Source: JAAYDI01 sp052034005
GTDB lineage: Bacteria; Planctomycetota; Planctomycetia; Pirellulales; Pirellulaceae
NCBI GenBank assembly: GCA_052034005.1
Contig: JBPOJB010000002.1
Location: 124,001 to 188,000, forward strand
Reading direction: 5' to 3'
DNA length: 64,000 nucleotides
This document shows, one piece after another, positions 35,667-44,614 of the stretch (positions are counted from its first letter, which is position 1; every line of letters begins with the position of its first letter). Position numbers and translations under genes: made by a program. The notes under the pieces are model-generated. The model saw nothing but the letters and a program-made list of their open reading frames with translations. It was not told where the DNA came from and made no database searches.

Positions 35667-38600
35667 GTGAAGTCAAGACTATCGAGAAGTGTGCGAGCGA
35701 ACCGCAGGAATCGGCGTCGCCGGGACTTGTTGTCCTCCCGTATCCGCGGACTCTACGCCGAGACCCTCGAAGATCGCCGCATGCTCAGCGCGCTGGAAAG
35801 CACACCGGTCCTGGACGGCCCGGCCGAGGGCGAGAGCCAGCGCGGCTCGTTCGTCACCGGCCAGTTGCTGGTCCAGTTCAAAGCCGGGATGACGGAGGTG
35901 GGGATCCAGCAGTTCCTGGCGGCGGAGCGTGCCACGATCGTGCAGTCGTTTTACGGCCTGCCCAATTTGTTCCTGGTGAATCTGTCTTTCTACAACAGCG
36001 GGTCGGGGACGCTCCAGCAGCAAGCGACGATCAGCACGGCGCAGAGCTGGTCGCAGAAAGCGCAGGTTGAGTATGCGGAGCTGAACCACTATCGACAGCC
36101 CACGCGCATGCCGAACGACCCGATGTACCCGTACATGTGGAATCTCCACAACAATGGGGCCAATGGGGCGGTGGCCGACGAGGACATTGATGCGCCCGAG
36201 GCGTGGGATGTGTTCACCGGTTCGGACGCAGTGGTCGTCGCGGTCCTGGATACGGGTGTCGACTACACGCACCCGGACCTGGCGGCCAACATGTGGGTCA
36301 ACCCCGGCGAGATCCCCGGCAACGGCATCGACGACGACGGCAACGGCTGGGTGGACGACGTGTACGGCATCGGACCGGCCGTGGGGGCGGGTTACGGCGA
36401 CCCGATGGACTATGACCTGGAGGTTGGGCACGGGACGCACGTGGCCGGTACGATCGGGGCCGTGGGCAACAACGAGATCGGTGTCACGGGTGTCAACTGG
36501 AACGTGAAAATCATGGCGATCAACGTCCTGATGGACGATACGGGGGCGTTGGCAGGCACCGATGCCGTCGTGATCGCCGGGTTGACCTACGTGACGATGA
36601 TGAAGGAGCGATATCACGTCAACGTGGTGGTGAGCAACAACAGTTACGGCGCAGCGACTTTCTCAAGCGCTGAGCGTGCGGCCATTCAAGCGCACATTAA
36701 TGCGGGAATCCTGTTCGTGGCGGCCGCCGGCAATGACGGCACCAATAACGACACAACGCCGTTCTATCCGGCCAGCTATGACCTGCCGGGCATCATCTCG
36801 GTGGGTGCCAGCAATTATTTCGCAATGAAGAGCGATTTCTCCAACTACGGCGTGCGGTCCGTGGACCTCTTCGCGCCCGGTGAGGAGATTCTGAGCACGG
36901 CGCCCATCTACATCTCGAGCGCGGACCTCATGATCTTCAACGGGGCCGGCTATCAGTATATGCAGGGCACGTCGATGGCTTCGCCGCACGTGGCCGGTGC
37001 GGCGGCGCTGGTCCGTGCGCTGGTCCCTGAAATGACCGTGATGGAAACGAAGCAATTGCTGATGGACACCGTCGACAAGTCCGTGGAATACGCGCCGTAT
37101 GTCTTGAGTGGCGGCCGCCTCAACCTGGGCAACGCCATCGCGCAGATCAAGACGACGGAGATCGAAGGGGTTGTCTACCGGGACATGAACGTCGACGGCA
37201 TCCGGCAATGGAATGAGCCGGGCGTCCAGAATTGGACGGTCTACCTCGACCTGAACCGTAACGGCGTGTTCGATTCCGGCGACCCATGGGCCGTCACGGA
37301 TGCAACCGGCGCCTACTCGATCATCACGACCGCGCGCCCGGGGCCTTATACGGTCGCCCAGGTGCTGCAACCCAACTGGACGGCCATCAACCCGTCCACA
37401 GGCAAGCAGGCGGTCACCATCAGCTACCGCGGTCAATGGATCGCCGGCGTGGACTTTGGGAACCTGCCTCTTCCCGGCGCGGTGTCCGGCATCAAGTGGG
37501 ACGACCGGAACGGCAACGGCGTGAAGGACCCTGGTGAGCCGGGCATTCCGGGGGTGTACATCTATGCTGACCTGAACAACGACGGTTTCATCGCGTTGGG
37601 CGAGCCGGCGGCGATCACCGGCCCGGACGGCTCGTATGTGATTCGCAACGTCCCCGCCACGCAGGTGACGATCCGCGAAGTGCCGAGCCCCGGCTGGCAA
37701 CTGACCTATCCCGCCCTCGGGTACTATGTCGTGGACGTCAAGGCCAATGCGACGATTCCGGGGCTGAACTTCGGCAACACGGCCGCGTTTGATTTCGGCG
37801 ACGCACCGGCGCCCTACCCCACCTTGGTCTCCCAGGGCGGCGCCTACCACGGCATCCTGCCCGGCTTCCATCTGGGCGCGTTGGTGGATGCGGAATCCGA
37901 CGGCATCCCGAGCACGCTGGCCAACGGCGACGATCTGAACAACCTGGACGATGAAGACGGCGTGGTCTTCCCGGCCGCGCTCTATGCCGGCAAGATGGCC
38001 TCGATCGAGGTGACCATCACGTCGTCCGCCTATCCCGCGGGTTATCTGCAGGGCTGGATCGATTTCAACGGGGATGGCGACTGGTCGGACGCCGGCGAGC
38101 ACATCATCAGCGACCGCCTGCTGGGCACCGGCACCTACACCATTTCGTTCCCCGTGCCGGCCAGCGCGACGGTCGGCTACACGTTCGCCCGGTTCCGGTT
38201 CTCATCCGACCCGAACCTGGCAGCAGCCGGTTTCGCCAAAGCCGGCGAAGTGGAAGACTACCGCCTGTTGATCCTGTCGGACAAGCCGGTGGCGGTTGCC
38301 GACAATTTTGAGGTGCCGCAAGGCGTCATCAACCATCCGCTGGATGTCTTGGCCAATGACTTCGCGAGTTCCACGGGAGTGCTGGCCATCCTGTCGGTCA
38401 CCCAACCCAAGCTCGGCAGCGTGCGGATCGTCGGAAACAGGCTGGAGTATTCGGCTCGTAGCGCGGTGAGCCCGCCGGTCGAGCAGTTCACTTACACCAT
38501 CAGCGATGGGACGGGCGCGACCTCCACCGCGACGGTCACGGTCTTCGTCCGCGCGGAAGTGCTCACGCCGATAGCCGTCGACGATACCTATCGGGTGGCG

Positions 38601-39938
38601 CCCGGCGCGGGCGGCCAGGAGCTGCATGTGCTGGACAACGACCTGCCGGGCGTCTTGGGGACGATGGATATCACCAGCGTGACGCAACCCGCGCATGGCA
38701 CGGCGGTCATCGACGACAACAATACACCGGGCGATCCGCTGGACGACTTCATTGTCTACACACCCGACAGCTCGTTTGTGGACATCGACACGTTCCAGTA
38801 CACGATCAGCAATGCCAACGGCACCAGCACAGCCACCGTGACAGTCTTCATCGATCCGCCACCGGACGACCAGACGGTGGATCTCCTCCTGGAGATCCAG
38901 GATCTCGAAGGAAACCCGATCACGGAGGTCAATGTGGGTGACGAATTCGTGCTGGTCGCGTCGGTCCAGGACCTGCGTCCGGTCCCCGTGAACCGGGCCG
39001 GGATTTACGCGATCTACATGGATGTGCTGTACGAACGGGAGCTGGTGGCCGCCAATTTCGACGCGGAAAATCCGCTGGGGTTCGAGGTTGTCTTCTCGGA
39101 AGATTACCAAGAAGTGGTCTCTGGTGACGTCGCCACGCCGGGCCTGCTCAATGAGATCGGCTCAATCCAGACAAATGACAAACCGCTCGGACCTGCGCTG
39201 TTGGAGGTCTTCCGCGTCTGGTTCACGGCGAAGGAGGTGGGCCAGGTGAATTTCGTGGCTGACCCGGCGGATGTGCACCCGCTGCACGACATTCTGTACT
39301 ACGATCCACCGGCGGCGGTGGCCCCGGCCGATATTCGCTACGGATTCACCTCTTTGGAGATCGTGGACCCGCGATACGGCGCCAGCGGCATCGGCGGCGG
39401 GTCCACGAAAGGGGATCCGCTGGATGTGAACTTCGACGGTTACATCACCCCGATCGATGCGCTGCTGGTGGTGAACTATCTGAACATCGGCGGCACCCGG
39501 AACCCGCGGTTTGACGTGAATCGGGACGGGCACGTGACGCCGCTCGACGCGCTGCTGGTGGTCAATTACCTCAACCGCATGAGCGGCGTGGGGCAAGGCG
39601 AAGGCGAAGGCGAAGGCGAAGAGCAGGGCGAGGGCGAAGGGACCTACCTGCTTCTCGGCGGCGCTTCGAGCGGCCGCGGTGCAGCGTTTTCGAACGACCT
39701 GTTGGACGCGCCGCAGTGGTGGACCATGAGCGCCGCCGATCGCCTCCAGCAGTCGCTGGTGTCCGCCAGCGCACTGCTCCCGCCGGCCGCCGACTGGCAG
39801 CTGCGGGTGGGTCAGGCGGACCTGACAGCCGCCAGGCCGGCCATCGCGCTCCAGGCCGCGCAGGAGGGCTGGGAGTCGTTGCTCGACACGCTCGCCGAGG
39901 ACGTCCTGGAAGCCTGGCTCGATGGCCCAGACGCGTAG
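35667..39938 (+). CDS. Giant LEPR-XLL subtilisin-like protease with dockerin
   Basis: A 1423-residue secreted S8 protease. The basic N-terminus leads into the planctomycete LEPR-XLL-like motif (LEDRRMLSA, residues 34-42). A propeptide-like region (about 60-145) precedes the catalytic domain with D195 (AVLDTGVDYTHPDL), H255 (GHGTHVAGTIGA), oxyanion N356 (AAAGNDG) and S436 (GTSMASPHVAGAAAL): the triad is complete. Next come two SdrD_B-like modules (497-600 and 604-705), a GEVED domain (740-870), two cadherin-like modules (874-963 and 968-1062), a cohesin-like sandwich (1069-1233), a dockerin with two calcium loops (DVNFDGYITPIDAL, DVNRDGHVTPLDAL), a Gly-Glu tract and a 98-residue tail. It is convergent with the putative secretion block. 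Probably a surface or secreted enzyme attached via dockerin. Confidence 0.93.
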   Translation: MKSRLSRSVRANRRNRRRRDLLSSRIRGLYAETLEDRRMLSALESTPVLDGPAEGESQRGSFVTGQLLVQFKAGMTEVGIQQFLAAERATIVQSFYGLPNLFLVNLSFYNSGSGTLQQQATISTAQSWSQKAQVEYAELNHYRQPTRMPNDPMYPYMWNLHNNGANGAVADEDIDAPEAWDVFTGSDAVVVAVLDTGVDYTHPDLAANMWVNPGEIPGNGIDDDGNGWVDDVYGIGPAVGAGYGDPMDYDLEVGHGTHVAGTIGAVGNNEIGVTGVNWNVKIMAINVLMDDTGALAGTDAVVIAGLTYVTMMKERYHVNVVVSNNSYGAATFSSAERAAIQAHINAGILFVAAAGNDGTNNDTTPFYPASYDLPGIISVGASNYFAMKSDFSNYGVRSVDLFAPGEEILSTAPIYISSADLMIFNGAGYQYMQGTSMASPHVAGAAALVRALVPEMTVMETKQLLMDTVDKSVEYAPYVLSGGRLNLGNAIAQIKTTEIEGVVYRDMNVDGIRQWNEPGVQNWTVYLDLNRNGVFDSGDPWAVTDATGAYSIITTARPGPYTVAQVLQPNWTAINPSTGKQAVTISYRGQWIAGVDFGNLPLPGAVSGIKWDDRNGNGVKDPGEPGIPGVYIYADLNNDGFIALGEPAAITGPDGSYVIRNVPATQVTIREVPSPGWQLTYPALGYYVVDVKANATIPGLNFGNTAAFDFGDAPAPYPTLVSQGGAYHGILPGFHLGALVDAESDGIPSTLANGDDLNNLDDEDGVVFPAALYAGKMASIEVTITSSAYPAGYLQGWIDFNGDGDWSDAGEHIISDRLLGTGTYTISFPVPASATVGYTFARFRFSSDPNLAAAGFAKAGEVEDYRLLILSDKPVAVADNFEVPQGVINHPLDVLANDFASSTGVLAILSVTQPKLGSVRIVGNRLEYSARSAVSPPVEQFTYTISDGTGATSTATVTVFVRAEVLTPIAVDDTYRVAPGAGGQELHVLDNDLPGVLGTMDITSVTQPAHGTAVIDDNNTPGDPLDDFIVYTPDSSFVDIDTFQYTISNANGTSTATVTVFIDPPPDDQTVDLLLEIQDLEGNPITEVNVGDEFVLVASVQDLRPVPVNRAGIYAIYMDVLYERELVAANFDAENPLGFEVVFSEDYQEVVSGDVATPGLLNEIGSIQTNDKPLGPALLEVFRVWFTAKEVGQVNFVADPADVHPLHDILYYDPPAAVAPADIRYGFTSLEIVDPRYGASGIGGGSTKGDPLDVNFDGYITPIDALLVVNYLNIGGTRNPRFDVNRDGHVTPLDALLVVNYLNRMSGVGQGEGEGEGEEQGEGEGTYLLLGGASSGRGAAFSNDLLDAPQWWTMSAADRLQQSLVSASALLPPAADWQLRVGQADLTAARPAIALQAAQEGWESLLDTLAEDVLEAWLDGPDA

Positions 39939-39982
39939 TAACCCGCGATCCGAGCCGAGACAACGGGTCCGTTGCGCCGCCG

Positions 39983-40654
39983 CTACTGGATCCGCACGTC
40001 GACCTGCGGGGCATGGCACCAGTGACGCAGCTGGTCGGCCAGCTCCCGCGACCAGGAGGTGAGCGTTTCGACGGGGACGGCCGGGCGCGGGGCGAAAATG
40101 CAGGCCAGGATATGGCGGTCGCCGGGGACGACTTTGGCGAACTGCGAGTCCTTGACCGGCGTGCCGATCGGGATCGTGCGCTCGCCCTCGTACCGGCAGA
40201 TGCTCACGAGCCCCGTCACGTCCAGCTCTTGTCCCGCCTGGTTGAAGACGAACTGCTCGCCGGCCCGGCCGTAGCGGACGAGCAGGCGCTGGCCGGCACG
40301 GTCGAGTGCGATCAGCGAGATGGGCAACCCGCTGCGGAGCGACACGACGTTCAGCACATCCACAGCGTTGAGGATGACCGGCCAGCCGCTCCCGTCGGTC
40401 GCCGTGCGCAGCAGGTATTCCTGGGCCGGCTTGTTGCGCCCGGACGGCTTGAAGCCGCCGGCGCGCAACAGGCGCCGCACGGCCTGGCGCCGATCGTCAC
40501 CTCCTTCCGGCTGCGATTGCCCGATGCGCGTGACCCAGGACCGGCAGTATTCGGTCAGTGCCGGCTCGGCCGGCGCGATCGTCACCTCCGTGGCTTCGAC
40601 CAGGCCGAGGGCCAGGTCCGCGACTGACGGGTCGACGGTCACATGACAAGTCAT
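39983..40654 (-). CDS. B3/B4 domain protein
   Basis: A 223-residue protein carrying the B3/B4 domain first known from the beta chain of phenylalanyl-tRNA synthetase, here as a stand-alone protein. Family-typical segments are RRLLRAGGFKPSGRNKPAQEYL, LNAVDVLNVVSLRSGLPISL, RYEGERTIPIGTPVKDSQFA and VPGDRHILACIFAP. Stand-alone forms are proposed to act on amino acids or aminoacyl-tRNA, but the role here is unknown. It is the last of eight minus-strand genes running from SecA to here, about 100 bases after the DUF3467 gene. The start at 40654 is chosen because the conserved sequence begins there. Confidence 0.8.
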   Translation of the reverse strand: MTCHVTVDPSVADLALGLVEATEVTIAPAEPALTEYCRSWVTRIGQSQPEGGDDRRQAVRRLLRAGGFKPSGRNKPAQEYLLRTATDGSGWPVILNAVDVLNVVSLRSGLPISLIALDRAGQRLLVRYGRAGEQFVFNQAGQELDVTGLVSICRYEGERTIPIGTPVKDSQFAKVVPGDRHILACIFAPRPAVPVETLTSWSRELADQLRHWCHAPQVDVRIQ

Positions 40655-40753
40655 CGTGGCGGTGCTCCGTGCGGGGCGGCCCGGGCGGCTGTGCCCGCGC
40701 CGGGCAGGCACAGCCGCGGGTCTGGACCACCGTGCTCGGCGTCCGGGCGCAGG

Positions 40754-41149
40754 TCAACTACGGGGCGGTTGCTGCTGCATCTGCGCCACGGCCTGCGGGC
40801 GGAGCCGCTTCTGGATGTCGGTCTCCAGAACACCGAACACCGCCTCATGCCGCTGGACGGACAACTGCAGCGCGGCCAGCAGCCGCTTGGCAGTATAGAA
40901 GTTCACGATGATGCGCTGCTTCACCTCGATCGGGTCCTTGGGCATGCCGACCGGCTGGGGGTTCAGACCGAAGTCGATGATCAGTTCCTCCGGCGAGCCG
41001 GTGACGCGGCAGAAGTTCGCGTAGCAGGCGATGGCGTTCGCGTCATTCACCTGGAGTTGGGGCATCTGGCGCTGCTGCTGGTCTTGCTGCTGCTGCTGTT
41101 CACCCTGGGCAGCGTCCAAAGCTCCTTCGGTCGTTTCAGTCTTAGCCAT
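40754..41149 (-). CDS. DUF3467 protein with glutamine-rich N-terminus
   Basis: A 131-residue protein of the DUF3467 family. The N-terminal 28 residues are low complexity and glutamine-rich (GEQQQQQDQQQRQ). The domain proper follows: NDANAIACYANFCRVTGSPE, ELIIDFGLNPQP and VKQRIIVNFYTAKRLLAALQ, ending in a Gln/Pro-rich tail. Function is unknown; the family is small and soluble. GGAG lies about eight bases before ATG 41149. It follows the M50-HlyD gene on the same strand after 170 bases that contain a degenerate tetranucleotide tract, so it may have its own promoter. Confidence 0.85.
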   Translation of the reverse strand: MAKTETTEGALDAAQGEQQQQQDQQQRQMPQLQVNDANAIACYANFCRVTGSPEELIIDFGLNPQPVGMPKDPIEVKQRIIVNFYTAKRLLAALQLSVQRHEAVFGVLETDIQKRLRPQAVAQMQQQPPRS

Positions 41150-41265
41150 GCAACGGTCTCCTTCTTTCTGGCTGATTATTCAGCGGATGAAAACAAACAA
41201 GTCTGCGCATTGCACGCGACGAAGCATCACGAGACCCGAACACTCGAGTCCGCATTGGTCAGTCC

Positions 41266-41311
41266 ATGTCTGTCTGCCTGCCTATCTGGCTATCTGTCCT
41301 GTCTGTCTGTC
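41266..41311. repeat. Degenerate tetranucleotide tract (CTGT/CTGC/CTAT)
   Basis: Between the DUF3467 start and the M50 gene end is a run built from CTGT, CTGC, CTAT and CTGG units, for instance GTCTGTCTGCCTGCCTATCT, ending in three perfect CTGT copies. It resembles a decayed microsatellite. Confidence 0.7.
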
Positions 41312-41319
41312 GAGGCACC

Positions 41320-43596
41320 TCAGAGCTCGAAATGGAACGTACGTTTCACGAACCGATAGACGCGGCGGCTCAGGGGCTGCCACCCGGTGTAGAGTTTCGC
41401 CTTGCCGCGCATCCCCAGTTGCAGGACGCCGCCCGTATCCGGCAGCCCCGCGATGGCCGGATAGGACGTGCTCAACGGCCGCGGCGTGCCCGTCTGTGGA
41501 TCCATCACGGAGTCGACATCGCCGCCCGCTTGGGTGGATAACCCCAAAGGCGTTTCCTTGAGTTCGGCCAGCGAGATCTGTTCGAGCTCCGTATCGAACG
41601 TCCGGCCGGGGAGCGAATCGAGCATCAGCACCACGGGGACTCCCGGCAACTGCGCGCGTTGGCGGTCGAGGAACGCGGCGCGCACGAGTTCCACATCCGA
41701 CTGGTCGATGATCAGTTCGGCGACCAGCTGCCGGGGGTCGCCGATCTGGCAGATGCGATCACTGGCTGCCAGGAAGGCGCCGCGATTCTTCGGGTGCAGG
41801 GCGTTGCCCGACCAGCTGGGCAGCTGCCCGCCCGGCAGTTCCCGTTCCGGCTTGTCGACCACCGGCAGGACGATCCCCGCCCCGGGCGCTTTCACGTCCA
41901 GGTTGCCCAGTTCGCGCTCGCGTTCCTCGATGACGCCGCGGAGCGCTGTCTCCTGTTCCCTCAGCTCGTTGAGGCTCAGGCCGGCGGTCTCATCGATTCG
42001 CTGCTGTTTCTCCAGGATCGTCTTCTTGGCCTCCAGCTCTCGCAGCTCGCCATGCAGCCGTGCCAGGTTCAACCGCAGTTCGACGTTGTCCAGCCTGGCC
42101 ACCAGCTCGCCGGCCTGGACCGGCTTCCCCGCGGCGACATACACCTCTTCCAGACGCCCGTCCACGGCTGCGTAGACGGTCTTCGCGTCGCGCGGCTTGA
42201 CATCGAAGTTGCACGTGACGTGGAACGGCAGCGGCATGAACAGGAAGACGGCAATCAGGGCGGCCACGACGGCCAGCGACGCGATGACCCGGTAACGCTT
42301 CACTTTGTGCATCCTCCCCGGCATATAGAAGAACTTGCACAGCTGCCAGACCGGCTGGACGATGAGGCCGAACAGGCCGGCCAACCCGACCAGGCGCCCG
42401 ATGACCTTCAGCCCGTAAGGTTCGAGCACTCGGTTCAGGAACATCAGAATGGAGAACACGATGATCCAGCGATAACACACGGCGGCGATCGTGTAGAGGC
42501 CGAACAGGAACCGGTTCCGTTGCGGCAGGAAGGGGTTCTCCGGCTGCTCGATCCCCAGGCACAACTGCACCAGGAACCGCTTGAGGACCTCCGTGGACTT
42601 CTGCCGCAGATTGGGGATCTCGATCAGGTCCATCAGGATGTAGTAGCCATCGAAGCGCAGCAGGGGGTTGCCATTGAACAACAGCGTGCTGACCGAACAG
42701 ATGAACATCAGGCTCAAGCACACCTGGTTGATCAGCGTCGTCCGGTCGCTGAACCACCAGATCAGGGTCGCCAACGACGCCAGGACCATCTCGACGTACA
42801 TGCCTGCGGCGCCGATGGCGGCCCGGTGCCATTTGCTGGGCAGCATCCAGGAGTCCGAGACGTTGCAGTACAGAGCCGGGGTGAACACCAGGAGCATGAA
42901 CCCCATCTCATGGCATTCACCTCCGAAGTGCTTGCAGGTGAGCCCGTGACCGAACTCATGCAGCACCTTGGCCACCGCCATCACGATGCCCATGACCAGC
43001 CAGTTCTCCCAGTTGCCGAAAAACTGGCGGAAGGTGGGCAGCCGCGCGCGGAACACGTCGAACTGGACGGTAATGAGCAGCAGCGCCACGACGGCCAGGA
43101 GGATATTGAAGATCACCATCGGCTTGGTGAAGAACCAGCCCGTCGAGGGGTACAGCTTGTTGAGAATCCACTCGGGGTCGATGCCGCGCCAGCGGAGCGC
43201 GAAGACATTGGTGAGTTTTCCGAGCATTTCCCGGCGCTTTTTCTCGTCGCGCCGCTTGCGCAACTGGTGCCCCTGGCCGATCGCCGTGGCCACGACCAGG
43301 CTGCTGCGATGCAGCATGCCGACGAACTGCTGGAGGTCGTGGTAGGTGATCTTCTGCGGCATGAACTCCTGCTCGAATCGCTCCTTGATGCTCTCCAGGC
43401 TGCTGCGCCCGTCGAGCATGCAGAGGATGGCGTACTCCTCTTCATGGAACCGGAAGTAGTTCAATCCGATCGGTTCCTTGACCACCCAATACGACTGGCC
43501 GTGGTATCGCTGGCGGCGCGCGGTCAGATCCGGTCGCATCCGCAGGGTCAACGGACGCGAAGCACTGCTGACCAGGCTGTCGGCGAGCGTTGCCAT
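41320..43596 (-). CDS. M50 membrane metalloprotease fused to an HlyD-like domain
   Basis: A 758-residue fusion. Residues about 40-105 resemble a PqqD-like peptide-binding domain (YWVVKEPIGLNYFRFHEEEY). Membrane helices begin near 158. The M50 zinc site is H213-E-F-G-H217 (VLHEFGHGLTCKHFGG) with the later ligand segment NPLLRFDGYYILMD (D316). A C-terminal HlyD/lipoyl-like part starts after helix KRYRVIASLAVVAALIAVFL (VDGRLEEVYVAAGKPVQAGE, a coiled coil and the second lipoyl half). Such YydH-like proteins are linked in other bacteria to peptide processing or export. Seven bases separate it from the HlyD gene upstream, so they form an operon. Its substrate is unknown. Confidence 0.9.
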   Translation of the reverse strand: MATLADSLVSSASRPLTLRMRPDLTARRQRYHGQSYWVVKEPIGLNYFRFHEEEYAILCMLDGRSSLESIKERFEQEFMPQKITYHDLQQFVGMLHRSSLVVATAIGQGHQLRKRRDEKKRREMLGKLTNVFALRWRGIDPEWILNKLYPSTGWFFTKPMVIFNILLAVVALLLITVQFDVFRARLPTFRQFFGNWENWLVMGIVMAVAKVLHEFGHGLTCKHFGGECHEMGFMLLVFTPALYCNVSDSWMLPSKWHRAAIGAAGMYVEMVLASLATLIWWFSDRTTLINQVCLSLMFICSVSTLLFNGNPLLRFDGYYILMDLIEIPNLRQKSTEVLKRFLVQLCLGIEQPENPFLPQRNRFLFGLYTIAAVCYRWIIVFSILMFLNRVLEPYGLKVIGRLVGLAGLFGLIVQPVWQLCKFFYMPGRMHKVKRYRVIASLAVVAALIAVFLFMPLPFHVTCNFDVKPRDAKTVYAAVDGRLEEVYVAAGKPVQAGELVARLDNVELRLNLARLHGELRELEAKKTILEKQQRIDETAGLSLNELREQETALRGVIEERERELGNLDVKAPGAGIVLPVVDKPERELPGGQLPSWSGNALHPKNRGAFLAASDRICQIGDPRQLVAELIIDQSDVELVRAAFLDRQRAQLPGVPVVLMLDSLPGRTFDTELEQISLAELKETPLGLSTQAGGDVDSVMDPQTGTPRPLSTSYPAIAGLPDTGGVLQLGMRGKAKLYTGWQPLSRRVYRFVKRTFHFEL

Positions 43597-43603
43597 GGGC
43601 GGT

Positions 43604-44590
43604 TCACTTCAGCGTGTTCGAGGTGTCGTGGAGCGTCTGCCGCGGGGGCTGCTGGCGGCCGGGCGTGGCGGGGGAGGCCGACGCGTGCCGCGCGGGCAGG
43701 ATCTCGACTTCCGCCTCGAGTCCAGGCAGCACGCGCCACTGCCCGTTCGGCTTGCGCGGGTTGTCGAACTCGGCATGGATCAAGAACTCCCCGCTCGGGT
43801 CCACCACCTGGCTGGCGAAGTCGATCGTGGCTTCGAAAGCCTCCTTGCCGCCGCGGGCGGTGGTGACGGTGATCCGCACGGGGATGCCCAGGACGTCTTC
43901 CGGCGCGTACTCGTTGGAGTTGAGCATTCCTTCGACGCGCAGCCGGTCCATCTGCACGACGCGGTAGACCGGCTCGCCCGCCTGGACCCATTCGCCGACC
44001 TGGTGGAACTTGTCCACCACCACGCCATCGACAGGCGACCGGATCGTGCGGCGCGTGATTTCATTCTCGACCGCCTGGAGCTGGGCCTCCGCCTTGGCGC
44101 GCGTGTGTTGCGCTACGGCGTACTCCACCCGCGCGGTCTCCGCCTGGTAGATCGAGCGCTCGTAGGTCAACTCCGACCGCCGCAGCCCGTACTCGCTCAC
44201 GGCGTTCTCGATGCGGTCCTTGATCTTCCTGTCCCCTTCCCACTCCGCCTTGGCCACGCCGATCGTGGCGTCGGCCGCCTTGACGCTCGCATCGCTGGCC
44301 GCCTGCGCCTGCGCGCTCTTGAGTTCCGCGTCGGCGATCAGCTTGCGCACCTGGGCGTCGGAGTCGTCGACATGCCCGAGCACCGCGTCTTTCTGAACGA
44401 AATCACCTTTCTTGGCGTCCAGGACGACCAGCACGCCCGGCTCGCGGGCCGGGACCTGGACGTCCTCGATCAAGGCGACCACGAACTTGCGCGCGAGCTT
44501 CGTTCCCGTGCCGGCCGGCGTCGGCGATTGCTGGGCCGGTTGGGTTGCTACAAGCAGTACGGAGGTCAGCAGGGCTGCCATCGCGTTCAT
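43604..44590 (-). CDS. HlyD-family membrane-fusion (adaptor) protein
   Basis: A 328-residue periplasmic adaptor of the HlyD/RND type. Residues 1-20 are a signal peptide or anchor (MAALLTSVLLVATQPAQ). The two lipoyl halves (REPGVLVVLDAKKGDFVQKD and RRTIRSPVDGVVVDKFHQVG) flank a long coiled coil (about residues 85-175); a beta-barrel domain follows (GEPVYRVVQMDRLRVEGML). No ABC or RND pump partner is encoded in the window. It sits between the GAF-HlyD fusion (24 bases upstream) and the M50-HlyD fusion (seven bases downstream). Confidence 0.9.
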   Translation of the reverse strand: MNAMAALLTSVLLVATQPAQQSPTPAGTGTKLARKFVVALIEDVQVPAREPGVLVVLDAKKGDFVQKDAVLGHVDDSDAQVRKLIADAELKSAQAQAASDASVKAADATIGVAKAEWEGDRKIKDRIENAVSEYGLRRSELTYERSIYQAETARVEYAVAQHTRAKAEAQLQAVENEITRRTIRSPVDGVVVDKFHQVGEWVQAGEPVYRVVQMDRLRVEGMLNSNEYAPEDVLGIPVRITVTTARGGKEAFEATIDFASQVVDPSGEFLIHAEFDNPRKPNGQWRVLPGLEAEVEILPARHASASPATPGRQQPPRQTLHDTSNTLK

Positions 44591-44614
44591 GTCACGTTCA
44601 CTCCCGAGTCCTGA

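Noticed and set aside
39596..39640. GGCGAA hexamer run as a possible CRISPR or regulatory repeat
   Set aside because: It is in frame inside the giant protease and encodes the Gly-Glu tract; there are no spacers.
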